64,000 nt of DNA, from NCBI GenBank assembly GCA_946699065.1, contig CAMPDV010000222.1, forward strand, positions 186,001 to 250,000, in the 5' to 3' direction. This stretch comes from Loxodes magnus. Its lineage: Eukaryota > Ciliophora > Karyorelictea > Loxodida > Loxodidae. The notes beneath the pieces were generated by a model. It made no database searches and was not told the origin of the DNA. It was given only the letters and a program-made list of their open reading frames with translations. Both the position numbers and the translations under genes were made by a program. Below are positions 26,293 through 37,457 of the stretch, in pieces; the first letter of the stretch is position 1, and every line of letters starts with the position of its first letter.

Positions 26293-28400
26293 ATGGCAGA
26301 TACTTAGAATAAAATATAAAAATAGATTATAAGCTTCACTAATATAGCTACTATAGTACTAGTAAGTATATTAAAATAGATAATCATCTATATTTAGTTA
26401 GCTATGATAGCTATATACATTAAATGTAGATTCACTTTTATTAACCAAACTGAAATTAAGTGAGTAGGATATAATTAAATTATCTAGTTTAGTTTTGAAA
26501 GAAGCTTAGTAATTTGCTTAATTTTGTTATAGTTATCTTTACTGTTTTAACTATGCTTTAAAGAATATACTAGCAATTGTATAAATTCGTATTGATAATA
26601 GAGTTAATGATAAAAGATATAAAGTATTTAGGTAGCTTCAAATACAAATTTAAAGGTATACTTAAGCAGAACGATTTTTTGCTATTATAACTGATATGAA
26701 TGAGATTAAATATTAAAGTAGCGCACGTGAAAACTTAAAAGAAGAGAAAGAATAAAAAGGTACAAAGTTAAAGAGCTTAATAAAAAGTTTTGCTATAATT
26801 GAGTAATCTTATGCGTAGCTATTCCTTTTCCAACTAGATTAAAGTTGAAAATTATATTTAGCGTAATCTAAGAATCTAGTTTCATATATGCATTGAATAA
26901 ATAGTCAAGATTCTATAAATAAGAACTAGCTATAAGTTAAGGTGAGAATTAAAAAAATATATTAAGTTTTGGATTGCAAAATAATTATGGGAGTATGTTG
27001 ATAAGCACTTAAATTATTGTTTATCTCTGATTTGTTGGAATTCTAATTATAGCATTTATTTATATTCTGATTTTCTTTTATTTTATAATCACTCTTATAG
27101 ATTTAACCATCAAATAAAAATTCAAATTCATTCCATTTCAGATTATTATTTTTTACGACTATTAAATTTCAATTTACTTTTGATTAAATAGGAAATATTA
27201 AATTATCAGCTTGCTTTTATTTTTTACTTCTAGAATTTTTTGACTTTTATCTTATATTAATTATTTGGAGGATCTTTCAAAGGCTTCTTTCAAAAACTAT
27301 TCGTTAAATTACTTTGGAGTTAGATTAACAAAAAATCTGATTTTTAAGTAAGTAAAATCCTTTTCTTCAGTTTCGAATTTTTATCTATAATTCAACCTAG
27401 AAAAAGTTATTTAATCTTTTTCAAAACATTTTATTGGTGGCACTGATTATCTCTCATCTATCCTGTTCTACTTCCTTATTAAAATACAAGAATGTCTCAC
27501 TTATGAAATAGAAGTGGACAACTTCTATAATATTAATAAAAAGTTTATTTAAATTTATAAAGGGGAAAATAATTAAAATAAGATACGTTTTTCTATTTTT
27601 TTCAAAAGTAGATTGATTATACTTCCACTACTAATAAACTATTATTTAAATTAATAAATTATTTCCTTTTTTAAGAACTATCAAATTGGTATGAGTTATT
27701 GAGAGTTAATTAGAACTTCTATTTTATAGCTTAAATAGCATATATTTGGATTAAGAAATTTTCGCATAGAATTATTAACTTACTTGGAATTCAAATTTTC
27801 TGTTAAAGTTGATAATCAGATGTACAAAGACTTAGTGAGTAAATTTTCTTCAATAATTTCTTTTGCTCTTTTAACATTTAAATTCTACTCAGCTAGTTAA
27901 AAATCTTACCTCCTTAGAATTAACTTTATAAGTCTTAAAACAAAAAAATTTAAGCATAACTTTCTTCTAGCTTATACCTAAACTTTTCATAAACTTAATC
28001 CTTAAATTTCTCTTTTTAAATATCTATTTCCTATGTAACTCTCTATCAAAAGGAATGTATAGCATCTATCTTAACTATAGTTGCTTTGAATTATCTTTAC
28101 TTCATTGAATTCTGCTATTATGGATTGAAATTATATATCTAATAGCCTGGAGTTTTATTGCTTAATATCTTAGATTTATAGGCTACTAATAATTCTAGAA
28201 TAAAGCTTTTACTAATTAATTCAAATTAAGGATAAGCATTTCATATTTAAGAGCTTCAAGCTAGAAGCACTCAATATTAGCTATTATTTAGCTTTCTACT
28301 AATTCACTTAAACAAATTGGCAATTAAATTAATAAATTATAAGCTTTGATAAAGGATCAAGTTTGCTTGGCAAAATAGAATCAAGAATTGAAAGCATTGA
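26293..28400 (+). CDS. probable multi-pass membrane protein, frame not continuous
   Basis: I do not recognise this gene. Two frames look coding. About 26.36-26.98 kb reads IDNRVNDKRYKVFRQ, then AERFFAIITDMNEIKYQ, then SSARENLKEEKEQKG. About 27.0-27.9 kb, in another frame, reads a long hydrophobic run (IIVYLWFVGILIIAFIYIL, then FFYFIITLIDL) followed by a soluble-looking stretch (NYFGVRLTKNLIFKQVK; FIGGTDYLSSILFYF; CLTYEIEVDNFYNINKK). The join near 27.0 kb needs an intron or an indel, and I found no clean GT-AG. The quoted start is the ATG of MADTQNK, itself in the later frame, so the true start is unresolved. Charged, Gly- and Asp-containing text argues for real coding rather than A+T background. 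It could be a pseudogene. Confidence 0.35.
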
Positions 28401-28527
28401 AAGTTAGAAAGTTAGAAAGGAAGGAAGGCATAATCTTAAATAGGATTGAAAGGGTCTATAATGGTTAAAAGGGTATCTTAAGCTTAATTGATAATTAAGA
28501 AATAAATATTAAAGTAAATATAAAAGT

Positions 28528-30435
28528 TCAGAACTTTTCCTCCTCTAATAAGTCTTTAGAAATATCAAATGACTATCTTTCCTTCTAAGTGCTCATAACT
28601 TACCAGTTCTCATTTTATTAGTTCTCCAACGATGTCTCGGTCATTTGTTATTCCCCCCGTAAAGTTATATTTTCCGTGCTAAGAATACTCCTTTATAAGG
28701 AGTTTTAGATTTTAAGTTATTCCTACAGTTTTTTCAACTAGCTTTGCAAATTTTCTATAGATTATTCCTATTGTTGCTTGTCCATATCAGCTTGATCAGG
28801 TGTAAGTATTAAATTACTTAATTATTCAATAAAATTGCCTCTTTGTTCAGGCCCACCTTCAATATATTAATTTTGATAAGAATTTCTAGGACTCAAGTTT
28901 GTCTCAGGTTAAGAACTTCTTCTCCCTATTTCTTAAGTAAAGATATTTCTAAAGAGAACTGAGTATCTCAGTTTTCCTTTTGAAGCATTAAATAGCTACT
29001 TCAAACTCACATATGGCCATCTTATATGATACAAAATTTCTACTGGCTCGGATTATTCATCCCATCAGTATTCTACTGCCTTTACAACAGTATCTTCATT
29101 CAACACAGACAGGTAATTTGATGAGAGTAAATGCTTCATTTCATTAATATTAAGCTTGTATAAGCAGGCTTTTTCTTTTTCAAACAGAGATTCAAAGTTC
29201 ATTGTTATAAATCTCATTACAGCTGTATAAATGTAATCAATGTGTACGTTTATTTCTAGTTTAAAGGTCTTAAGTGCTACACTAAATAGCTCATTAGAAA
29301 ATAGGTGGTTATTAGTGTTTGTTGGTCGCGCTTCGCAGCAAAAAATGTAAGTATTATTTTTCTTATTTTTTATCTCAGGAGGAATACTAATCGTCTTATT
29401 GATTTAAATATCGTTGATCTTAAAGTTAAATTAGAGTCCAATTATACCTTTGAAATCGTTTTTAAGGATCTAAACTCCAACTTTTACATACTTATCACAG
29501 TTAGGAATATAAGAGGCACATAGCTTAGCTGTTATCTTATTATCCACAGTAAACTCTTGATGCTCTATATAGCATTCATTGTTGGTAAAATTCAAATTCC
29601 ATGAGTATTGATAGTTAATGCTTTTCTTTCCTTCTTTTAGTTCTTAAAAAATTTAAGGAAGATTTTTGGATTCGAAGTCAAATTGTAAAGAAGATGATGG
29701 ACTTTCTAGCTATTCTAAGTTTTGTTAAGGATCTTAGTTTTAATCATTCGCTCTTAATAAGGCAATAAAGCTTGCTTATTTTTCTAATATAGCTAGTGCC
29801 TGGACTATAAACTTGAAATCAAACAACTCCACTCTTAAGTTCTGTTTTATGCAATTAATTAGAATGAACTTTGCGATATTTTTGGGAAGACCTAAAAAGT
29901 CCTCTGAATAATTCTGGCATAACTCGTTTGCATTTTCACTAGCCAATAGTAGAGCTTTTTGCTGAAAGTCTTCTCCTGCATCTGTCTTCAAAAGATGTAA
30001 TAGTAAACTTTTCTTTTTGGTAAGTTTAGTTTAGGCAGGAGTCATTATGTGGTTTTAAAGTAAGTCTGTTAGCTCTTATTGCTAAAAGAAAGTTGAAACT
30101 CTGTAAAAATCTTGGAGTTCAATCTCTTTCATCCCCTTACATTTGCTCTTGATAAATAAAATATGTTCCTTATAAAACCTATTTCTCAGGTACTGTATAT
30201 ATAAATGCAAAGCGGCTGGAGAAATTCAGTCTGGTAGCAAAATTCTTACGTTCTAGTACCGTTCATAGCCTTGTAGCAAGTCTGAAAAAAAGGGACTATT
30301 ATCAATAAGTGTTTCCCTATCAATTCATACAGTTTCACTATCTTCTATTTAGAAGCATGCAGTCTATTTTTTTTGCTGAGATTAAGGAGAGTTGAATTTA
30401 TTAGCTGAAGTTATGCGATTATATTTCATATCCAT
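28528..30435 (-). CDS. BTB-BACK domain protein
   Basis: Single exon, 1908 nt, 635 residues, ATG at 30435-30433 and TGA at 28530-28528. Residues about 27-85 read as a BTB/POZ core (CFQIEDSETVWIDRETLI, then SPFFSDLLQG, then VRILLPDWISPAALHLYIQY), a dimerisation and cullin-3-binding fold. Residues about 404-458 match BACK: AVMRFITMNF, LYKLNINEMKHLLSSNYL, NEDTVVKAVEYWW. A first BACK-like helix set may lie at 160-215. Residues about 275-365 look beta-rich (WNLNFTNNECYIEHQEF). The C-terminus (about 540-635) is Gln-rich and coiled-coil-like. No Kelch repeats are present. A role as a Cul3 substrate adaptor is inferred from the family. TGA encodes Trp37, 70 and 457; four other Trp are TGG. Confidence 0.86.
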
Positions 30436-32827
30436 TTTTTTTTAATTGCAAGCAATTCTTTAATTTCATTTTTCAACTAAATTCTTCAAATAAATTTTCT
30501 TAGTTTAATGTTAACTATACTCACCACTCTCGATTCCATTTATTTTACTTATTTCTCTCATTTCTTTTGGTCAAAATCTTTAAGAAGCTTCAAATTTTAT
30601 TCATGTAATTTGCAAAAACATTGCCCATCCAAAATTAACTTTGAATAATGCTTTTAACTTCTTAATGAACAAACTACTGAGATTTGGTTAATTATAAAAC
30701 TTAGTCTCACTAAGATTTTTAATTTATACTCTTATGATATAGCTCTACTACATAGGTATCAACTAATACCTTTAATATCTTAATCAATCTCCCTTCTTTA
30801 TAATAGTTCTAATATATATATATAGAGTGTCTTATATTTAAGCAGGTAAGTTTCTTTATAGCTTTAATTTACGTATTTCTAATCTGAATTTTCATTCTAT
30901 ACTTAAGTTATAGACCTGGTTTATATAGTAACCTATTACATACTTTGTAATGAGTAATTTATATTTAATAAGATTTAAAATTTTAAAATAGGATTCAAAG
31001 TATGAAGGTGGGCAAATTGGTAAGAGCTATAAAGACCTGAGCTTTTTTAATCTCTATAATAAATATCTCAAAGAAATGGATTTTAGCTCCAAGTATATTT
31101 ATCAATAGAGGAAGTATTACAAGTAAACTAATTTCTCTATTAGACTTTTATACCTTTTAAAATATATAAATATATGCTTGCTGGCTAACATTTTAATTAT
31201 ACTATTAAAGCTTACTCTTGTAGTTTTTTTGCTTACTATATGGTATATGGAAGTAGGTAGTAAGAACTTTAAAATCCAACTTATAAAATAATTTCATAGC
31301 TTAAGTCTTTTTAGTTGATCTTCATATATAGCTTTATTAGGCAATATATAAAGCTTTGGTATTTAGGTAAATTAAAGTTAAAATGTATGAAAACCTAAGC
31401 CAAGAACTAATTAAAGCCTATAAGGAGAGATTTGGTACTCTTACACTTTATTTATGTATTTCTTTAAATACTCTTTTGGATATCATTTTCAGATTAATCT
31501 TCTATGCCAATAATAGTTATAATATACTTAAAACCTAGGCCGCCAAAATTAAAAGTTGAAAGAAATCAAGCAGGGAGGATAAATAGAAATCTAAATACAA
31601 CGAAAGCTTTAATTTTAAAATAAAGGTTAAAAGTTAATTTAACAGCAAAAAATTAGAGATTCTTAGAAGTTATCTAGATAAATACAGAGACTCTAATTTT
31701 AATTTGCCAATGAACTGGTAAATATAACTGCTCTTTTAATAATGGAGTATGACTTTAGCAATAGATTAAATTTAAGATAGCATCTTCCTCTGTAATATAA
31801 TTCTTTTAATTATATAATTTTCATTTATAATAATAGTTCTCTTTCCTTGCTTACTTAATTATTTAATAAAGTTTAATATAGACACTTAAAAGTCAAACTT
31901 ATTCCTACTAAATCATTTTACACTTATGATAATTAATTATTTAGCCTACCAAATAAAGTTTTCTATTGTTACTCTTTAATATTATTTTCCTTCTTAAGAG
32001 AAGCTTATTATCATCTTTACTCTTTATAGAGAGTTATAAAGTATTAAATGCTAAGTGTGTACTTTCACAATATAGAGATTTAATCTTATTATAACTAAGA
32101 TATCATTATAGTATAAATGATGAAATGCTATTAAATTAATTCCTTTTATTAATAAAGGAGAACTAATATTAAATCAGATCTAGATTAATAGCAAAATATT
32201 TAAGTAATTAAGATAAAAAGAAATCTAGCATAAAACTAATTAACTTCAGGATCTTATACTATGCAATTTCCAAGAAAGTATCAGTGGTTGTATAATCTTG
32301 AAATAGATATATTACTATTAAAGTTAAAAGCTTGCGACTTGATAAATAAAAGCTATGAGGTGACTATCCAATTTGTTTAAATTAGTTTAATGCATCTTCA
32401 TCTAAAATGTACTAGCTCTATTTTTCTTCTAGAATAATAATAGATTTAATCCAAAATAAATTAATGCATCTTCAAAAGTTAATCTTTTTATTTAAGCTTT
32501 ATAAATTCTATTATCAGATTTTTCTTTTCCGTTTTTGTTTTAAATATCACTAACTTCCTTCTTTTATGAGATGGTAAATAATCTATCAGTAGTTAGGATT
32601 AAATTTGGTTCTCAATAATTGATAAAATTTTCTCTATTAATTATATACTTATATTTGGATTTTTCTTAGTGCTATTTGTTTTTTGCATTTAAGATATCAT
32701 CCATACGTTGAAAATACTATTATTAAAAATATTCAAACAGAGTAAAATAGTAGATATATTATATTTGCATTTCTTAGTCTTCTATCTTATTCAGGATAAG
32801 TGTTAGTAGCTTTATTTTCCTTATTCA
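30436..32827. other. intergenic, nothing recognised
   Basis: A+T-rich stretch upstream of the BTB-BACK gene, with a TATATATATA run near 30812. No supported gene. Confidence 0.4.
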
Positions 32828-33063
32828 GACTCCTAAAGCTAAAGTTGCTAAATAGTTGAAAAGTAGAAGTGCCTCTAAGATAACCATCGAATCATTAGCT
32901 AGTTAAATTTCAAAAGAATGTACTATTAGAATGTAAATAACCCATACAAAACTGGCTAAGGATATTAACATGGGTAAGCTTAAGGAAAATTCCGTAAGTA
33001 TAATAAGCACAAGAACTAAGAAAAACCTTCTAAAGACGAAAAGTAGAAAGAAAAACACTCCAT
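32828..33063 (+). CDS. small basic histone-fold-like ORF, start unknown
   Basis: A locally GC-richer frame reads TPKAKVAKQLKSRSASK, then ITIESLASQISKECTIRM, then THTKLAKDINMGKLKEN, then a Lys/Arg-rich tail (LLKTKSRKK). The helix lengths and the lysine-rich ends resemble the alpha2-L2-alpha3 part of a histone fold, but I see no diagnostic signature of H2A, H2B, H3, H4 or CenH3. No ATG is in place: a GT-rich segment ending TTATTCAG just before the first codon suggests a 3' splice site. GTAAGT near 32995 could be a 5' splice site. It ends about 130 bp before the tail of a retroelement on the other strand. Low confidence in both function and limits. Confidence 0.35.
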
Positions 33064-33191
33064 AGCCATTTTTCATTCTTTTATAAAAATACTATATTTT
33101 AATTAGAACCATTATCAAACTTTCTTTCCTCTTCTTAATTCTATTGCCTCATTCTTTTCTTCAACTTGAAGATTTTAAAAAAAATCTAAGC

Positions 33192-33720
33192 ATAATAATA
33201 ATTGATTAACGTGGAGTCACCTTTAAAAGGTTTTCCACGAATTAATATTTTATTGCTAAGTAATAGAAACTTCAATCTTGTCTGGATTAAGTTTATCATA
33301 AATCTTCAAGATTTTTAATTTATTTTTACTAATTGTTTCTTATAGGAAAATTCCCATTCATTCTTATATTGAACTCATTGACTGCTCGCTAAATATGTGG
33401 AACTTCTTTTTTTAGTTGAAATATTTTTTACCTATAAATTTTTCCTTCTTGAATACAATAGATTCTAAAATATTTCCCATTATTTTTCTATAATTCTTTT
33501 TTCTTTAAGTCTAAATCAGAAGCGATTCCGTACTTTATGTCCAGGTCTCTTGCAATATCAGCATGTCATAATTTTCCAGTAGGGAATATAAGTTGTTGGA
33601 GTTTGTTGTTCGAAATTAATTGAATCATTTATCAACATTCTTTAGAGGAATATGCTTTCAGTTAACTCTGCGAATTGGTTGAATTTTGTTTCTAGTTCTT
33701 CTATTTTGTTATTTTCTGAC
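33192..33720 (-). mobile_element. 5'-truncated gag-like retroelement (subfamily 3, copy D)
   Basis: Near-identical over about 500 bp to the 3' part of the element at 56168-56896, and stops abruptly at 33720, inside the coiled-coil coding part. The coding strand holds the zinc knuckle CWYCKRPGHKVRN (first W is TGA). The 3' end has the CGTGG/CCACG hairpin (33210-33239) and then an (ATT)n tail (33192-33203). A constant 3' end with a simple-repeat tail and a variable 5' end is the usual product of target-primed reverse transcription. A short block near 33625 differs strongly from the other copy. Confidence 0.8.
33210..33239 (-). other. 3'-end hairpin of retroelement D
   Basis: CGTGG pairs with CCACG across a 20-nt loop that itself contains CCTTT/AAAGG. 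It lies 6-7 nt from the (ATT)n tail. The same stem sequence occurs in copies A and B with a 7-nt loop and, with one mismatch, in copy C. Confidence 0.7.
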
Positions 33721-35458
33721 TTATATCACTTAATTCCAAATCAGTTCTAAATTAGAAGATCGAAATAAGATTTTACTCTTATAACTAAGTAAACTAAAAT
33801 ATAGTTAAAAATCTTAGCAATAATATTTTAGAAAATTAACTAGCAGGGCTTTAGAACCAGATCTTTTGAAGAAACTGGCTTTGCGCGTGAAAAGAATAAA
33901 GTGAATACCTAGTGATTTATTGATTTTATATAAGTTTTATTATCTTAATTTACAAGAATAAAAAGCTTTGCTTTTACTGCAACAATATTTAAGTAAAAGC
34001 TTGTAATTATGATAAATGCCAAATTTAAGATGTAAATCTAAAGCAATTTTAGTTATTACAATAAATTTTAATGTTATGATTATCTTTCTTTACACCAGTC
34101 TTTAAATAGTTCTTATCTTATTTCATAACAATCTGACTTTATAATAAGTTAAGTTCTATTCCGAAGCCAAAATTTGTTATTATCACAGTTATTGGCACTG
34201 CTTTAATTTAGAACCAAGAGCAACATTAGAATAAAAGATGATATAAAGATATAATTGACTAACAACTAGAAAATACTATTTATTTAGCAAAGCGTAAATA
34301 AAACTCATTCTTATATTTAGCTTTCCTTTGTAACTTGTTATTAATTAGGAAATAGATAGATATTTCCTAACTTGCTTATAAATAAACTGTATAAATTAAA
34401 GAAAATCAGCATCTTTACAAAATTATCAAAAGCACATTTCAATTTTTATCGTTTAGTTATAAATAATTATATAGCTTACTTTATTAGTTAAATCTATAAT
34501 AGTTACTAGGAATAAATAGCTTATAAGTCTAGTTATTTCTCATACTATAATTCTTAAGCAATAATTTTAATTTAGATTAAAAATTAAAAACAAAACTTGA
34601 AAGTTTGGAATCTCAATGATAGAGATCTATTTTAAAGATCTACTAATAATCTTGGTAAAATTGAATAAGTAGCTTATAATAATAAAGCTACTTTTGTGCT
34701 AAAGGAATGATTCTAAAATTTAAGTTTTAAATAGCTTATTAAATTGGAATAATCTATTTTGTTGGAGTGATCAATATTTTAGCAATAGCTTTAATTTCAA
34801 CTTATAATAAATCCTTAGAAAATTAATTTCAAATATATCAAAAGCTCTTAAACTATGAAAACATTTCTCTATTTAGTAAATAAAAGCTTATGAGTAACGT
34901 TATTATATAGTATGAATTTTAATGCTTAGTTAAAAAATAAATAACTTGGTGTTCACTCTTAAAAATAACTAAGTAGATGCTTTATAATAATTGTAGATAG
35001 ATTTATGAAGAAATACAAGTAACTAAGAAAATTACTATTATAAGGTTTTCTAAGATTCTTGCATTTCTAATTTCAGAGTTATTTTATAGAATGTTCTTAA
35101 TTCATTAAAATAGAAAAGCCCAAATAAAATTAATTAAATACAGATAAGAATAGAGTAAAAAATCCATCTCTAAATAATTAAGGTAAATTAATTAATAAAC
35201 ATACATTCAGCGAGTTTATCTATTATATTAATACAAAACATTTACCTAATATTTTTTATAGTTTGAACGAAATTATTCAGAAAAATGCCATCATATTCAA
35301 GCTTTTACTATAATGCTGAAAGGGTAAAAACTAAAAATTGTAATTATAAATAATTAAGTTGAAAGAAAATACTAAGTCTCACCTAAAATATTAATGATAC
35401 ATTTCCTAAAACTATTAGATGATCCAGCTAGGATATAGAAATTATGAACTTTATTAGT
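33721..35458. other. intergenic, nothing recognised
   Basis: A+T-rich, no supported gene or repeat. Confidence 0.4.
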
Positions 35459-36169
35459 TCAAATACCATTAATATTAATATTTTAAATAAATAAAAATAC
35501 AAAGTTATTTATCTCTCTTATAAATATTAGTTCTTTTTAAATTGTTTTAAGCTTATTCGTTTTTTATTTAAATAAAATAAATTAAAATTTGAAAGGACTT
35601 TGCTTCTTAAAATAATTTCTTTTATTACTTTAGAGATAATTTTAGCAGAGAGATATTTGTTCAGTTTAATTTAAAATTTTGTATAAGTTTAGCATTATTC
35701 TTAACTTGCATCTTCTTCTTTTACAATTTAAAGATTGTAAAATTCTATTAAGTTTATTATAAATTATTATATTTCAATCAAAATAAGCTCTAATATTTAT
35801 TACGCTAAATCTATTTTCCAAACGTGATTCATACTTTAATAACTTTCATTATCCTAAAAAATATTTAGACTCAGTTTGTATTTGAATTGTGGCTATTAAT
35901 AATTATTAATTTGTTAAATGTATTTTAGCTTTAAAATTAGTCAGCAAATTAATAATTATTTTAGCATCCTTGTCTATCATCTCAAATTTATAATTGATCT
36001 CTCTAAATTTGATTTTCTTATTTCATAAAATAGTGCTCTAAAGTATAATGTATTCATCTTTCCTTTATTAAAAGTTAGCCTAGTCCTTTGCAAAATCAAG
36101 CTGCTAGTATTCCAATATTAATATTTTTATACCAATTTAACAGTAAGATTTTAGATACTTTGTGCCCAT
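35459..36169 (-). CDS. unknown protein L, MG-start family
   Basis: I do not recognise this protein. A frame of 236 codons runs from ATG at 36169-36167 to TGA at 35461-35459, divisible by three, with three internal TGA read as Trp (ILWNKK, GQWKLL, FDWNII). It starts MGTKYL, followed by KSYCQIGIKI; the ORF near the window's right end starts MGMEYL and has KSYYQTGIKI about 20 residues further on, and the DNA around these words is also similar. Highly charged and helical in the middle (KFREINYKFEMIDKDAK). No signal peptide or membrane span. A small gene family is inferred from that pair only. Confidence 0.35.
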
Positions 36170-37457
36170 GAAAATTGATTTTTTATATAAAAAGAATTAT
36201 AAAGAAATTGCCTATCACAGCTATAAAATTTCTAATAGCTAAGAACTTGATTATACTCTTAATTACTCATATAAGGCTTTTTAGTTTAAAATTTGATTAA
36301 AGGTATGAAATTTAAGTTACTAGCTAAGGAATTTAAAAATAAAATATATAAAAACAGCTTTTTATTATTTATCTAATGCTGCCAAATATATTTTCTATTA
36401 TTACCTAAGAAGAAATTGATAAAGAAACTGAAAATACTTTAATAAATCTAAACAATCAATTTATGCAAAAACATTAAAATAGATAAGCTAGATGCTTGTA
36501 TGCAAAACATTATGTCAGAATTTTTATTCCAAGATAGATATAATAACTGGGATAAAAAAGTAAGGATAAAGAGAAGCAAGGATATTTAATAAGAATTTAT
36601 TTAATAGATTTAATTTAAAAGAAATACAAAGCCATATATTAGATAAAAAGAAACCATATTTAGATATACAAACAAATTTAGATTTAATTTAATTCTAAAA
36701 TAAATAAGATGTATACCTTTAAGACTTATATGCTTTGCTAGTTTTTTTTAATAGCTCTTACTTTCTAAATAAGAAAAAAATAGAATCTTTAATTTTATTA
36801 GATAGTTATGTCTAACTTTCAAATAAAGGCGAAAATTTCCTTTATTAATATAAAAATTGTATAGATAAGATAGAAATTAAGATAAGAAAAATAAAAGTTT
36901 AGTTGAGTAAAATCTAATAAATAGAAAAGCTCATAGTGTAAGTAACTTAGTTGAAGTAAATTAGTTGAAGTAAATTAGAAAAATTACAATAATTTCGTTT
37001 TTATTTAATTCCAAGCAGTACTTAATTTAATTTATGTATGATGCCACTAATATAAAATTTAAATTACACTAGTTATCTTAATTCCTTTTTAAATTTTACC
37101 TTACTTGTATGCATAATATTTTAAAGATGTATAATTTAAAAATCTTTAAGCAGTAATTGAAGAATTTTGCTTTAATATAAATAAAGAATTTACATTTATT
37201 TTAGAACTGCCTAAGAATAACGTTTTAGCTCTATCCCTTTTTCTTGGGTATATCAACCAACTATCAAAAGTTTTGAAACTTATTTCAATACTTTTTATAA
37301 AAGAGTACTTGTTAATGAAAATGAGAGTTTAGAGTGATTTTGAGAATTTATTTCTGACTCGTATTTTAGATTGAGGGAATAATTTTAAGTTTGGAAATTT
37401 GATTAAAGAGCTTTCAGCTTTATTTATTAATGATTTAAGCATTAAGTAATTATAAAA
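36170..37457. other. intergenic, nothing recognised
   Basis: A+T-rich spacer before the intact Cys-rich gene; two copies of a GTTGAAGTAAATTAG word sit near 36950-36980. No supported gene. Confidence 0.4.

Noticed and set aside
19624..29991. Short standard-code ORFs on either strand (for example 19624-19830, 20994-21179, 24409-24639, 24698-24910, 29305-29523)
   Set aside because: They are either pieces or shadows of genes that only read correctly with UAR=Gln and UGA=Trp (F-box, BTB-BACK), or short A+T-rich runs without motif or paralogue.
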